Shown here: piece after piece, positions 39,529 through 49,495 of the stretch
How the letters are laid out: each line of letters starts with the position of its first letter
How positions within the stretch are numbered: position 1 is the stretch's first letter
Assembly: GCA_016179945.1 (NCBI GenBank)
Contig: JACPCE010000016.1
Location: forward strand, 938-51,272
Reading direction: 5' to 3'
Length of the DNA stretch: 50,335 nt
DNA from: Candidatus Woesearchaeota archaeon
GTDB lineage: Archaea > Nanobdellota > Nanobdellia > SCGC-AAA011-G17 > GW2011-AR18
Program-made: the position numbers and the translations under genes
The notes under the pieces: generated by a model
Told to the model about the DNA's origin: nothing
The model's database searches: none
What the model saw: only the letters and a program-made list of their open reading frames with translations

Positions 39529-41056
39529 AAACAAAAAAGGAATATTTTTGCTTTTGTATGTTGGTATATATATATTTATTTTGGGAGCATTGCTTTCAGT
39601 CATAAATACAGCAGAAAATAATAAAGTAGATTTTGTAGGTTTAAGAGCAATAAATATAATTAAAGTAAATCAAGAATCAGATAAGGCAAATATGTACTTG
39701 GAGTTGGCATCAAAGCATTCATACAAAGAAGCACTCAACAAATTAGCTGAAAATGGAGGTTATTACGAACTGAACAGATGCGAAAAAACATCAAAAACAA
39801 CAACAGAACAAGAAGAATATGTTATATGGAATTCTTGTCCAGTGCTTAATCCAAGTGCATCTCTTGTTGAGCAAATTAAAAGAGAGTTAAAGCAATACCT
39901 TAACATATACCAAAGTAATTACTACAAAACAGAATTAGAAAACCAATTTGATATTACTAAAACAGAAAAATTTTATGAGGAAATTCCAGAAGGTGTAAGG
40001 GATGCGTACAATTACTTATATACTAAAAATATACAAAATACAAATATAATAAAAGTTGAGTTTTCCAATGAAGATGTAATAATTACTTTTTCTGATATTG
40101 CCTATTTAATTGAAAATGATGAGCCGTCTTACATAACATCAAAGCCGCAAATTTATCAAGAGTCTTCTTCACTTTCAATATATGAAGACATTTACAATTC
40201 AATAAACAATAACTGCATAAATAAAGAAAAACAAGAATGTGAAAATGAAATTAAAAAAGATTTTAAAAAAATACAAATAAATAATTTTAATAATTTAATA
40301 CTAGTAAGACTTCCTACAAAAACAGGAACAATAAAATTTGCTTTTGATCCAAAAAAACCTTTGCCAGAATACCAAGAAACAGAACAGCGCGATTATGAAT
40401 TTTCAGAAGAAATATCAGAAGAAATTGAAATAGATCAAGGTCTGTGTAATGGGCTTATATCAGGTTTAATTCCTGTAAATCAAGATGATAAAATAAAGTG
40501 TCAGGATAAAATTTGTTGTGCAAGACCAGAAACAGTAGCTCAAATAGATCACACAAGAAAATTTATTTTAAGTCCTTCACAGTATCTTTTAATAACAGAC
40601 GCAGCACGTTCTCCAAAATCACAGAGCAAATCTTTCTTGGATTTCCTAGCAGGAGGAGCAGTAGCTTGTGGTCCTAAGGGGATAGATGATAAACATGATT
40701 TAGCAAGGAAAGTTCCAAATTCAGACAAAAACAGGGCTGAATCAGCTAGAAACTGGCTGGCAGCAAACGATCCAGCAACACTGGAAATTATAGATGACTT
40801 AGATCGTTACAGCGGTTGTAAACATGTTGAAGGCCGTGCAGTGGATATAAGATTAGCAAAAGGTAAATCTGATGAAGACATAAGGGAATTATTTATAATA
40901 ATGTGCTCTTCAGGATGGGCAAATTTTGGTGGAGAGTGGTGGCATTATGAATATAAAACAAAAGGATATGACAATGCTAAACGTGCCAATAAGTGTTATT
41001 TTTCAGAAGATATCTATGCTTCAATAAGACCTGAAGTAACACCTGGTTATGCATAA
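39515..41056 (+). CDS. Pseudopilin-like protein with C-terminal M15-family (VanX/D-Ala-D-Ala carboxypeptidase-like) peptidase domain
   Basis: MILHKNKKGIFLLLYVGIYIFILGALLSV N-anchor; SGCKHVEGRAVDIRLA and GWANFGGEWWHYEY give the HxxGxAxD...EWWHxE zinc site. Confidence 0.82.
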   Translation: MILHKNKKGIFLLLYVGIYIFILGALLSVINTAENNKVDFVGLRAINIIKVNQESDKANMYLELASKHSYKEALNKLAENGGYYELNRCEKTSKTTTEQEEYVIWNSCPVLNPSASLVEQIKRELKQYLNIYQSNYYKTELENQFDITKTEKFYEEIPEGVRDAYNYLYTKNIQNTNIIKVEFSNEDVIITFSDIAYLIENDEPSYITSKPQIYQESSSLSIYEDIYNSINNNCINKEKQECENEIKKDFKKIQINNFNNLILVRLPTKTGTIKFAFDPKKPLPEYQETEQRDYEFSEEISEEIEIDQGLCNGLISGLIPVNQDDKIKCQDKICCARPETVAQIDHTRKFILSPSQYLLITDAARSPKSQSKSFLDFLAGGAVACGPKGIDDKHDLARKVPNSDKNRAESARNWLAANDPATLEIIDDLDRYSGCKHVEGRAVDIRLAKGKSDEDIRELFIIMCSSGWANFGGEWWHYEYKTKGYDNAKRANKCYFSEDIYASIRPEVTPGYA

Positions 41057-41128
41057 AGAAATTTATACATTTTAATCCACTATTAGATGAAACAAAATCT
41101 TTTTAAATATCATAAAAACAAAATAATT

Positions 41129-42082
41129 ATGATTCTAGGATACGAAACAATAATTAATAAAATCGTTGATTCTACAGGCCTTTCTAGACAAGATATTGAA
41201 TCAAAAATAGAAAAAAAGTTAAAAGATTTGCAGGATTTAATATCTAGAGAAGGCGCTGCTCATATAATTGCTAATGAATTAAATGTAAAACTATTTGATA
41301 ACATTAATAGGTCATTAAAGATAAATCAAATACAGCCTGGTTTAAATTCAGTAAATATCTTAGGTAAGGTAATAAATATCAATGAGATAAGAACATTTCA
41401 AAAGGAAAACAGGCAAGGAAGAATAGGATCTCTTCTTCTGGGAGATGAAACAGGATCAATTAGGATTGTTATATGGGATGAAAAATTGATTGATTTAATA
41501 AAGGAAATAAAACAACAGGATATTCTAAAAATAAATAATGCCTATTCTAAGCAAAATAATGGCTTTAAGGAATTGCACATAGGCAGCAAATCACAAATAA
41601 TAATAAACCCTGAAAATGAAACCATCAATAATATTAAATTAAGTAATAGTGCTATAAGAAAACAAATTGCAGAAATATTAGAAAATGAATTTGTTGAAAT
41701 ATTAGGAACAGTGGTACAGGTATTTGAACCAAAATATTATAATTCATGCCCTGTATGCAATAAAAAAGTTGTTCAAGAAGACAATTACTTTGTTTGTCAG
41801 GAGCATAAGACAGTAATTCCAAAGCAAACACCAATTCTTAATATATTCTTTGATGATGGCACTGGAAATATAAGGGCAGTATTATTTAGAGATCAGGCAG
41901 AAAAGCTCATGTCAGAGAAGAAAAACTTTGAAGAAATAAAGAAAGAAGTTCTTGGAAAACAGTTAATAATTAAAGGTAAGACAACAAAAAATGAAATGTT
42001 TAATAGAATAGAACTTACAGTTAATAACATAGAAGAGCCAGATCCAGAAAAGATAATTGCAGAAATGCAAAATGATGTTTAA
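41129..42082 (+). CDS. RPA-like single-stranded DNA-binding protein (OB folds + zinc finger)
   Basis: SVNILGKVININEIRTFQKENRQGRIGSLLLGDETGSIRIVIWDEK; CPVCNKKVVQEDNYFVCQEHK; second OB ILNIFFDDGTGNIRAVLF. Confidence 0.85.
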   Translation: MILGYETIINKIVDSTGLSRQDIESKIEKKLKDLQDLISREGAAHIIANELNVKLFDNINRSLKINQIQPGLNSVNILGKVININEIRTFQKENRQGRIGSLLLGDETGSIRIVIWDEKLIDLIKEIKQQDILKINNAYSKQNNGFKELHIGSKSQIIINPENETINNIKLSNSAIRKQIAEILENEFVEILGTVVQVFEPKYYNSCPVCNKKVVQEDNYFVCQEHKTVIPKQTPILNIFFDDGTGNIRAVLFRDQAEKLMSEKKNFEEIKKEVLGKQLIIKGKTTKNEMFNRIELTVNNIEEPDPEKIIAEMQNDV

Positions 42083-42545
42083 AACACATTTGGTTTTTGG
42101 ATTGTTTATATCTTTAATGATAATAAATTCAATAAAGATTTCACATCCAATTGCCTTTGTTTTTTTGGTTACAGCTTTTACTTCATTACCAGATATAGAC
42201 CACCCAAAAAGCAGACTGGGAAGAAAATTATTTTTCTTGTCATGGCCGATAAATATTGTATTTAACCACAGAGGTTTTTTTCATTCTATATTTCCGCCAA
42301 TATTTCTTTATCTTATCTTTAAATTAATAAACCTCAATTTATTGGCCATATCTATAGCTATAGGATACTTAGCACATTTAGCAGGAGATTCAATTACAAA
42401 AGAGGGAATAAGGTTTTTATATCCTATTGTTAAATTAAATATTAAAGGACCAATATCAACAAATAGTTTTTTTGAAACTGCCATATATTTTATATTGACA
42501 ATACTCAATGTTTTATTAACCGCAAAGCTATTTAATATATTATAA
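42072..42545 (+). CDS. YdjM/DUF457-like membrane-bound metal-dependent hydrolase
   Basis: THLVFGLFISL..., SLPDIDHPKSRLGRK, NHRGFFHSIFPP, GYLAHLAGDSITKEGIRFLYP. Confidence 0.82.
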   Translation: MMFKTHLVFGLFISLMIINSIKISHPIAFVFLVTAFTSLPDIDHPKSRLGRKLFFLSWPINIVFNHRGFFHSIFPPIFLYLIFKLINLNLLAISIAIGYLAHLAGDSITKEGIRFLYPIVKLNIKGPISTNSFFETAIYFILTILNVLLTAKLFNIL

Positions 42546-42558
42546 TTTAAATTTAAAA

Positions 42559-43023
42559 ATGGGTATTATAAAAAAATATACAAAGGACGCATTTATTGCA
42601 ATAACATCGCTAGGAACTGCCTTTTTTTACAGCTTAATAATTTTATTTTTGTTGGTAAGTGGGCAGATTAAAATTGCTATTCATTTGATAATTGGTTTGT
42701 TTATTTGTTATTTATTGGTGTTTATATTAAGGCTTTTTTATTTTAAAGAAAGACCCAAAAAAGAAGAACATTACAACTTGTTTACAAAAATAAATGCATC
42801 ATCCTTTCCAAGCCTCCACATGATGAGTTCATTGTATGTAGCAACAGTACTATCTACTCATATAAAAAAACCAGCAGTTTCTGTATTTTTATTTTTACTG
42901 TCTTTGTTGATTGGGTATTCAAGAATGTATTTAAAAAAGCATTATTTTATAGATGTTTTGTTTGGTTTTATTTTGGGATTAGTTGCTAGCTTTGTTTATT
43001 TTTTCCTAATTAATTTTAGTTAA
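42559..43023 (+). CDS. PAP2-superfamily phosphatase
   Basis: KERPKKEEH, SSFPSLHMMSS, YSRMYLKKHYFIDVLFGFILG. Confidence 0.85.
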   Translation: MGIIKKYTKDAFIAITSLGTAFFYSLIILFLLVSGQIKIAIHLIIGLFICYLLVFILRLFYFKERPKKEEHYNLFTKINASSFPSLHMMSSLYVATVLSTHIKKPAVSVFLFLLSLLIGYSRMYLKKHYFIDVLFGFILGLVASFVYFFLINFS

Positions 43024-43053
43024 TTTTTTAAACAGATTGAATTATTTAAGCAT

Positions 43054-43713
43054 ATGTTATCAATAATTATTCCTGCATGCAATGAAGAAAAATACCTAGA
43101 AGAAACAATAAAATCAATTAAATCACAAAGTTATAAAAATTATGAAATAATTGTAGTTTGTGATGGTTGTACAGATAATACCCCTAAAATATCTAATAAA
43201 TTAGCAGATAAAACTATAATTATAAACAAAAGAATTGGGCCAGCAGCAGCTAAAAATGAAGGCGCCAAAGCATGCAATGGTGAAAAAATTGTATTTTTAG
43301 ATGCAGATACATGCCTGACTAAAAATGTTTTAAAAAATATTTCAACTAAAATTGATAAAAATCCTAATTTAGTCGGAACTTGCAGGATTCAACCATCTAA
43401 TAGTAAGTTAAAACACAAAATTTTAATGTTTCTAAAAAATAACTTTGTTTCTCCATTTGGTGTTTCTAATGGGGTGATATTTTGTACAAAAAAAACATTT
43501 GATAAATTTAATGGATTTAATTCAAATTTAAAGAAAGGAGAAGATGGTGAGTTTGTTAGAAAAATAAAAAAACATAGCAAGTTTATAATTTTAGATGACT
43601 ATGTTATAAGCTCGACAAGAAGGTTTGATCAGAAAGGATATATAAAAATAGGGTTATATTGGTTAAAAGAGTATATTAAACCAACAAATAAAGATTATGA
43701 AGTAATAAGATAA
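43054..43713 (+). CDS. Glycosyltransferase family 2
   Basis: LSIIIPACNEEKYLEETIKSIKSQSYKNYEIIVVCDGCTDNT...IVFLDADT...GEDGEFVRKI. Confidence 0.92.
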   Translation: MLSIIIPACNEEKYLEETIKSIKSQSYKNYEIIVVCDGCTDNTPKISNKLADKTIIINKRIGPAAAKNEGAKACNGEKIVFLDADTCLTKNVLKNISTKIDKNPNLVGTCRIQPSNSKLKHKILMFLKNNFVSPFGVSNGVIFCTKKTFDKFNGFNSNLKKGEDGEFVRKIKKHSKFIILDDYVISSTRRFDQKGYIKIGLYWLKEYIKPTNKDYEVIR

Positions 43714-43758
43714 ATTTGAGTCACAAAGTTTATAAATGTTATTTCTCCACATCAAATA

Positions 43759-44325
43759 ATGAGTAAATCAGAAAATAAAGAGCCACAAATGGATAAAATA
43801 GAAAATGAAAAATGTCCAATGTGCCAAAAGAATACACTAACACTTTATGAGACAGAACAGGACATCCCTTATTGTGGCAAAGTTTTTCTTTTCGGTATGG
43901 GCTGTTCAAATACAGAATGTAATTTTAAGGAAAATGATGTAGAATTAGAAAAACAAGGAGAGCCTTGTAAAATAGAATTTACAGTTGCAAATTCAAAAGA
44001 TCTGAATATTAGGGTTGTTAAATCTTCAGAAGCAACAGTAAAAATACCACAATTAAAAATGGAAGTTGAGCCGGGAGTTGCTAGTGATGGTTATGTAAGC
44101 AATATCGAAGGATTACTGCAAAGATTTAAAAAAATTTTAGAGGCAGAAAGAGACACAGCCGATGAAGACGATGTAAGAAAGAAAGCTAAGAATTTATTAA
44201 AAAAATTATGGAAAGTTGAGTGCGGTGATGAAGAATTAAAAATTATAATAGAAGACCCATCAGGAAACTCAGCAATTATTTCTGAAAAAGCAGTTATTAC
44301 GTCTTTGAAAGGTAAAAAGAAATAA
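43759..44325 (+). CDS. ZPR1-type zinc finger protein
   Basis: CPMCQKNTLTLYETEQDIPYCGKVFLFGMGCSNTECNFKENDVE; VEPGVASDGYVSNIEGLLQRF. Confidence 0.88.
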   Translation: MSKSENKEPQMDKIENEKCPMCQKNTLTLYETEQDIPYCGKVFLFGMGCSNTECNFKENDVELEKQGEPCKIEFTVANSKDLNIRVVKSSEATVKIPQLKMEVEPGVASDGYVSNIEGLLQRFKKILEAERDTADEDDVRKKAKNLLKKLWKVECGDEELKIIIEDPSGNSAIISEKAVITSLKGKKK

Positions 44326-44349
44326 AGGATTTATTAATTATAGTTAGTA

Positions 44350-44955
44350 TTATTTTTTTGCAACAATTATAAAATATTTAATTAAGTAAAGCGGATAGTG
44401 TCTTTGATAAATTTTTATTTTAAAACTAGATTTTTTAAGATAATTAACGAATTCTTTTTCAGAATACATTTCTTTATATGGATGAAATAATATAATTTTG
44501 AGTAGCCTTCCAAATACAGTATTAAATGTATCAATTGACAAATCTTCTAAAATTATAAGTCCATTTTTCTTTAATACTCTTTTTAATTCTTTTATAGAAT
44601 CTTTCCAATTTGGTATATGGTGAATTACTCCAAAATCAAAAACTGCATCAAAAGATTTTGATTTATAAGGTAATTTTGTTGCACTACCAACTTCAAATGT
44701 TACATTAGAAAGTTTCACCTTGTTTTTTGCTTTACTAATCATCCGTGGATCTAAATCTATAGCAGAAATTGACTTTGGAGAAAAATATTTATTAATAAGC
44801 AAAGTTCCTGTTCCACTACCACAGCCTATTTCCAAAACGTTCTTTTCTTTTGGTAAATTTGAAGCTTTTCTAAGTGTTTTAGCTTCTATTTTATCCTGAA
44901 TTAATTTTCTTATTGGATTATTCATTAAGAAAAATTCTATTTTGTTTAAAAGCAT
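44350..44955 (-). CDS. Class I SAM-dependent methyltransferase
   Basis: VLEIGCGSGTGTLLINKYF, AIDLDPRMI, FDAVFDFGVIHHIPNWKDSIKELKRVLKKNG. Confidence 0.9.
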   Translation of the reverse strand: MLLNKIEFFLMNNPIRKLIQDKIEAKTLRKASNLPKEKNVLEIGCGSGTGTLLINKYFSPKSISAIDLDPRMISKAKNKVKLSNVTFEVGSATKLPYKSKSFDAVFDFGVIHHIPNWKDSIKELKRVLKKNGLIILEDLSIDTFNTVFGRLLKIILFHPYKEMYSEKEFVNYLKKSSFKIKIYQRHYPLYLIKYFIIVAKK

Positions 44956-44986
44956 GTAAAATTATTATTAAAATTTCCTTAAAAAT

Positions 44987-45763
44987 TTAACTATTTATCT
45001 TATTATTGACTATGTTCCAAATTTCACTTCCTTCCCTATAATCTGCAGGAAGTATATAATCTACTTCATCTTTTAATTTTAAAGCTTTTTCATAAGCGCC
45101 TTCTTTTCCAGCATCATAAACACAAATAGCAGTGCCCCCTTTTCTTCTTACAAATTTAAAAGCACCTATATCAGTTGAACCGTCACCAAAATAAATCATG
45201 TCTTTTATTGGAAATTCAAAATTATATTTATCTCTTTTAAAACCACCATAGCTTATATCAATTATCGCACCAAACTTTTCTAAAGAGGATGTAGTTCCCT
45301 TAATTTCATCAATTCCATCGCCAGGAGTTAAATCATCAAAAAAAGTATATCCAAATATCTTATTCATATATTTTCCAAATATAGAGCCAAGCAACACATC
45401 ACGAATGCCAACACTGATAATATTATGACTTATTATATGTTCGGGATTTTTCTCTCTTATCTTATAAAAAAATTCAGGCAGACCAGGATACAACATATTA
45501 TCAACCTCTTTTCCCAGCTCTTTTAAATCTTTAATTCTTAATCCCTTTAACTTACCATATCTTATTTGGTACATAAAATGTGCTAAATAAATAATATCAA
45601 CATTTGTATTATCTCCTTTTTCTCTCTCTAGTTTTTGTGTATTACCAACTTTAGTCCAAAAATCATTAATGTTAATTTTATATTCTTCTAAAACAACACT
45701 AGGATGATATCCATCTAATAAAGTAAAGTCTGCATCATATACCAAAGCGATATTTTTTCCCAT
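44987..45763 (-). CDS. HAD-superfamily hydrolase
   Basis: LVYDADFTLLDGYHP and MIYFGDGSTDIGAFKFVRRKGG. Confidence 0.8.
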   Translation of the reverse strand: MGKNIALVYDADFTLLDGYHPSVVLEEYKININDFWTKVGNTQKLEREKGDNTNVDIIYLAHFMYQIRYGKLKGLRIKDLKELGKEVDNMLYPGLPEFFYKIREKNPEHIISHNIISVGIRDVLLGSIFGKYMNKIFGYTFFDDLTPGDGIDEIKGTTSSLEKFGAIIDISYGGFKRDKYNFEFPIKDMIYFGDGSTDIGAFKFVRRKGGTAICVYDAGKEGAYEKALKLKDEVDYILPADYREGSEIWNIVNNKINS

Positions 45764-45817
45764 TATTATTAATAACAGAGTCTTATTTATATAAGTTAGA
45801 GGTGAGATTAATTACCC

Positions 45818-46822
45818 TTAAAGAAAACCATGTTCAATTAAATCTTCCCACTTTAATTCACCAATAGCAACCAAAGCTTCTCTAAAAGTTACTAAAGCTT
45901 GGTCATATTTGCCATAATCTTCAACAGCAATTCTAGGACAAGCTAATTCTACAAAAGCCATTATTCCATGGAAATTAACTAGTTTATCTTTATTAACCTC
46001 AGCCATAGTTATTATAACAACTTCTTTTCCTGAATCTTCAAATTTTTTCTTTATAATTTTAAAGCTTCCAAATTTCTGCCCAGGTTTTAAGCCAACAATA
46101 ATTCCTATTTTCTTGGAATTCTTAACTTTTTCAATTGTTGCAAACCTTTGTTTTATAACTTTATCTCTTAATTTAGTCATATCAACAATTTCTTGGTTAT
46201 AAGTGTCAAGTAAATAAACTGGATTTCTAACAGATAAAGCAGCACCTAAAGAATGAAATTCATTTCCTAAAACTACAAAAGCATCAACACCTTTAGATAT
46301 TAATTTTAAAGAATTATATTCACAGCCAACAACATGCCCGTCATAATGAGAATATCCTTTTTTTTCAGGGATAATAACTTTTTTCCCTAATTTCTCAAAA
46401 AACTCCTTAGCTTGTTCTAATTGATGCATGTGTTGCACACTACAAACTAGACCTAATGAATTAAATTTTTCTAAAGACTTTTTAGATTTATTAAGTAAAT
46501 TATCAATTGGAGTATTGTCTTTCATTTCAATATACAAAATAGGAAAATCAACTTTTTTAATAAAAGGGGCATGTCCATAATGAATTATTAAATCAGCACC
46601 TAAATTCTTGGCTTCATCCAAAGCTAAATCACAACCACCCCAGCAAGTTTCTCCAGAAACAACAACTTCAGCATTGGTTTTACTTTCAAAATAATTAGCT
46701 AATCTGACAGCTTCTTGTTTTATACCTTCAGGCAATTGCAATAAAACAAGTTTAGCTTTTCTTTTGTTTATTTCATTAATAACATGCTCTTCTTGAAAAT
46801 CAAATTTATTGTTCATAAACAA
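45818..46822 (-). CDS. dph2: Diphthamide biosynthesis enzyme Dph2
   Basis: LLQLPEGIKQEA, VSGETCWGGCDLALDEAKNLGADLIIHYGH, VGCEYNSL, FVELACPRIAVEDYG. Confidence 0.92.
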   Translation of the reverse strand: MFMNNKFDFQEEHVINEINKRKAKLVLLQLPEGIKQEAVRLANYFESKTNAEVVVSGETCWGGCDLALDEAKNLGADLIIHYGHAPFIKKVDFPILYIEMKDNTPIDNLLNKSKKSLEKFNSLGLVCSVQHMHQLEQAKEFFEKLGKKVIIPEKKGYSHYDGHVVGCEYNSLKLISKGVDAFVVLGNEFHSLGAALSVRNPVYLLDTYNQEIVDMTKLRDKVIKQRFATIEKVKNSKKIGIIVGLKPGQKFGSFKIIKKKFEDSGKEVVIITMAEVNKDKLVNFHGIMAFVELACPRIAVEDYGKYDQALVTFREALVAIGELKWEDLIEHGFL

Positions 46823-46887
46823 ATAATAAACTTAAATTTTATAAGACTTCCTAAACTTTAAATACAAGTAATTTAACTTCTAAAACA

Positions 46888-48307
46888 ATGGAATCAAAGG
46901 AAAAAACAAGAGCAGAAAAGATAATGGATATTGCTACAAAGCGTGGTTTTATATATCCTTCATCTGAAATTTATGGAGGTAAAGCAGGATTCTGGACATA
47001 TGGAAGCCTAGGTACTAAAATAAAGCATAAATGGGAAAATTTATGGAGATCATATTTTTTATCATTAAACACAAATTTCTATGAAATAGATGATTGTAGT
47101 ATTATGCCTAAAAGAGTCTTCGAAAGTTCAGGACATTTAAAAAATTTCACAGATCCATTAACAGAATGCGAAAAATGTCATTTTAGATTCAGGACAGATC
47201 AATTGATAGAAGATGAATTAAAAATTGATGTAGCAGGCCTTAAAGAAGACGCATTAACTAAATTAATTAAAGATAATAAATTAAAATGTCCAAAATGTAA
47301 AGGAAATTTAATGGACGTTCGTTTCTTTAATATGATGTTTGATATTAAAGTTGGAGCTACTGGTGATGATGTTATGTATTTAAGACCAGAATCTGCACAG
47401 TCTCCTTATCTAGCATTTAAGAGAGAATTTGAAGCAACAAGAAGAAAACTACCTTTAGGATTAGCAGTTATAGGGAGGGTTTTCAGAAATGAAATTAGCC
47501 CAAGACAAGGATTTTTTAGACTAAGGGAATTTATACAAGCAGAATTGCAAATATTTAGAAATGAATGATAAACTAAAATTCCCAAAGTTCTATTTATATC
47601 ACATGGCAAAAGTTCAGCAGTTTTATTTGGATGTTTTAAACATTCCAGAAAAATTATTTAGATTTAGAGAACTCGGACCTGAAGAAAGGGCATTTTATAA
47701 TAAAATACATTTTGATATAGAATTAGATCTGGAAACATTGGGTAGTTTCAAAGAAGTCGGCGGTGTACATTATCGTACAGATCATGACCTTGGTGGGCAT
47801 CAATTAGGTTCTGGTGAAAAATTAGAAGTTACAATAGATGAAGAAGGAAAAGTAAAAAAATTTATTCCGCATGTACTAGAACTAAGTTTTGGTATAGATA
47901 GAAATTTATGGGCTTTGTTAGATATTTTCTACAAGGAAGAGAAAGAAAGAACTTTATTTTCATTTCCATCCAAGCTCACACCACTTGATGCAGCAGTATT
48001 TCCTTTAGTAAACAAAGATAAGATTCCAGATTTTTCAGAAAAAATATTTTCAGATTTATTTAAAGAAGGCTTTACTGTTTTTTACGACGATTCTGGTTCG
48101 ATAGGAAGACGCTATAGAAGGCAAGATGAGATAGGAACTAAAATATGTGTTACTGTAGATTTTGATTCCTTAAAAAACAACGACTTGACTATAAGAGATA
48201 GAGATTCAATGAAACAAATAAGACTAAAAATAAAAGATTTGATACAGACACTAAATACTTTAATTAAAGAAGAAAAAGAATTGAACAATTTTGGCAAATA
48301 TATCTAA
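46888..48307 (+). CDS. glyS: Glycyl-tRNA synthetase, in two overlapping frames (46888..47568 and 47561..48307)
   Basis: Frame 1: AEKIMDIATKRGFIYPSSEIYGGKAGFWTYGSLGTKIKHKWENLWR...PESAQSPYLAFKREF...REFIQAELQIFRNE*; frame 2: LFRFRELGPEERAFYNKIHFDIELDLETLGSFKEVGGVHYRTDHDLGGHQ...HVLELSFGIDRNLWALLD...DSGSIGRRYRRQDEIGTKICVTVDFDS. Confidence 0.93.
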
Positions 48308-48417
48308 ATTCCAATTATATCATTTTTTAACACCCTTCTAAGCCATTTATTGTATAACCTGCAATCAGGCATTTCCTCTGCAAATAATCTATTATATCCT
48401 TTATATTTGAAATTCAT
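48304..48417 (-). CDS. Putative 37-aa small protein with strong Shine-Dalgarno
   Basis: Reverse strand GGAGGTGTTAATATG then MNFKYKGYNRLFAEEMPDCRLYNKWLRRVLKNDIIGI*. Confidence 0.5.
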   Translation of the reverse strand: MNFKYKGYNRLFAEEMPDCRLYNKWLRRVLKNDIIGI

Positions 48418-48530
48418 ATTAACACCTCCAAATAAATAAAAATAAGATAAGCCTTTATTAATGCATTATTAAAGAGGAATACAGATTAATCTTTCACAAG
48501 GTTTAAAAAACCACAGTCAAAATTCTTCTT

Positions 48531-49190
48531 ATGGGAAATCTGTATCTAATACCAGAATGGTTTTTCAAATATACAATAGCTTTTGAATTAATATTTGGAT
48601 TAATAACTTTAATAGTAGGAATCTATGCTTTAAAAATATATAAATTATCAAACCAAAAACAAACAAAGAATTTTGGAATTGCTTTTATTTTTATATCAAT
48701 AGCATATTTTATTCAGGCAATTCTAAATTCAATACTATTTTCAAAATTATATACAGAAAGAATAATTGCATTATCAACTTTTAATCTCTGGAGTAATATT
48801 GGGATATTTTTATATATGTTCTTTTTCTTAGCTGGCTTAATAACTTTAGTTTATGTAACTTTCAACATTAATAGTTTTAGGGTTTATTCTTTATTATTTT
48901 TATTAATATTGGGATCTATGATAGTAACACCATTTAAATTAAATATATTTCACATATTCACTTCTATACTACTAATTTACATAGTTGTTCATTACTTTTT
49001 AAATTATATAAAAAATAAACAATTAAAGAATTTTCTTGTACTTGTAGCATTTACATTATTATTGTTTGGAAATATTGACTTGATATTTTCTTTAAATAAT
49101 AGTATATACTATGTTATAGCTGATATAATAAGTTTAATTGCTTATATTATAATACTAATTAATCTAATTTTAATTGCAAGGAAAAAATGA
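48531..49190 (+). CDS. Multi-TM membrane protein
   Basis: About 7 hydrophobic segments; ATGA overlap with the downstream wHTH gene. Confidence 0.6.
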   Translation: MGNLYLIPEWFFKYTIAFELIFGLITLIVGIYALKIYKLSNQKQTKNFGIAFIFISIAYFIQAILNSILFSKLYTERIIALSTFNLWSNIGIFLYMFFFLAGLITLVYVTFNINSFRVYSLLFLLILGSMIVTPFKLNIFHIFTSILLIYIVVHYFLNYIKNKQLKNFLVLVAFTLLLFGNIDLIFSLNNSIYYVIADIISLIAYIIILINLILIARKK

Positions 49191-49462
49191 ACAAAAGAAG
49201 AGATAGATTGCAAGTAATATATGATATATTGAAGGCCATACAAGATAAAAACGGCAAAATAAAACCAACACACATTCTTTACAAATCAAACTTATCCCAT
49301 CAAATGATGGAAGAATACTTAAAAGAACTAATTGAAGGGGGTTTTATAATAGAAACTAAAAAACCAGAAGGAAGGACATATCAATTGACTGAAAAAGGCT
49401 TTGATTATTTAAGAAAATACCAAGTTATAACTGATTTTGTTGATTCTTTTGGGCTTAGTTAG
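49187..49462 (+). CDS. Winged-helix transcriptional regulator
   Basis: RRDRLQVIYDILKAIQDKNGKIKPTHILYKSNLSHQMMEEYLKELIEGGFIIETKKPEGRTYQLTEKGFDYLRKYQ. Confidence 0.82.
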   Translation: MNKRRDRLQVIYDILKAIQDKNGKIKPTHILYKSNLSHQMMEEYLKELIEGGFIIETKKPEGRTYQLTEKGFDYLRKYQVITDFVDSFGLS

Positions 49463-49495
49463 ATATATAAATTAACATTCGATATTTTATCTATT

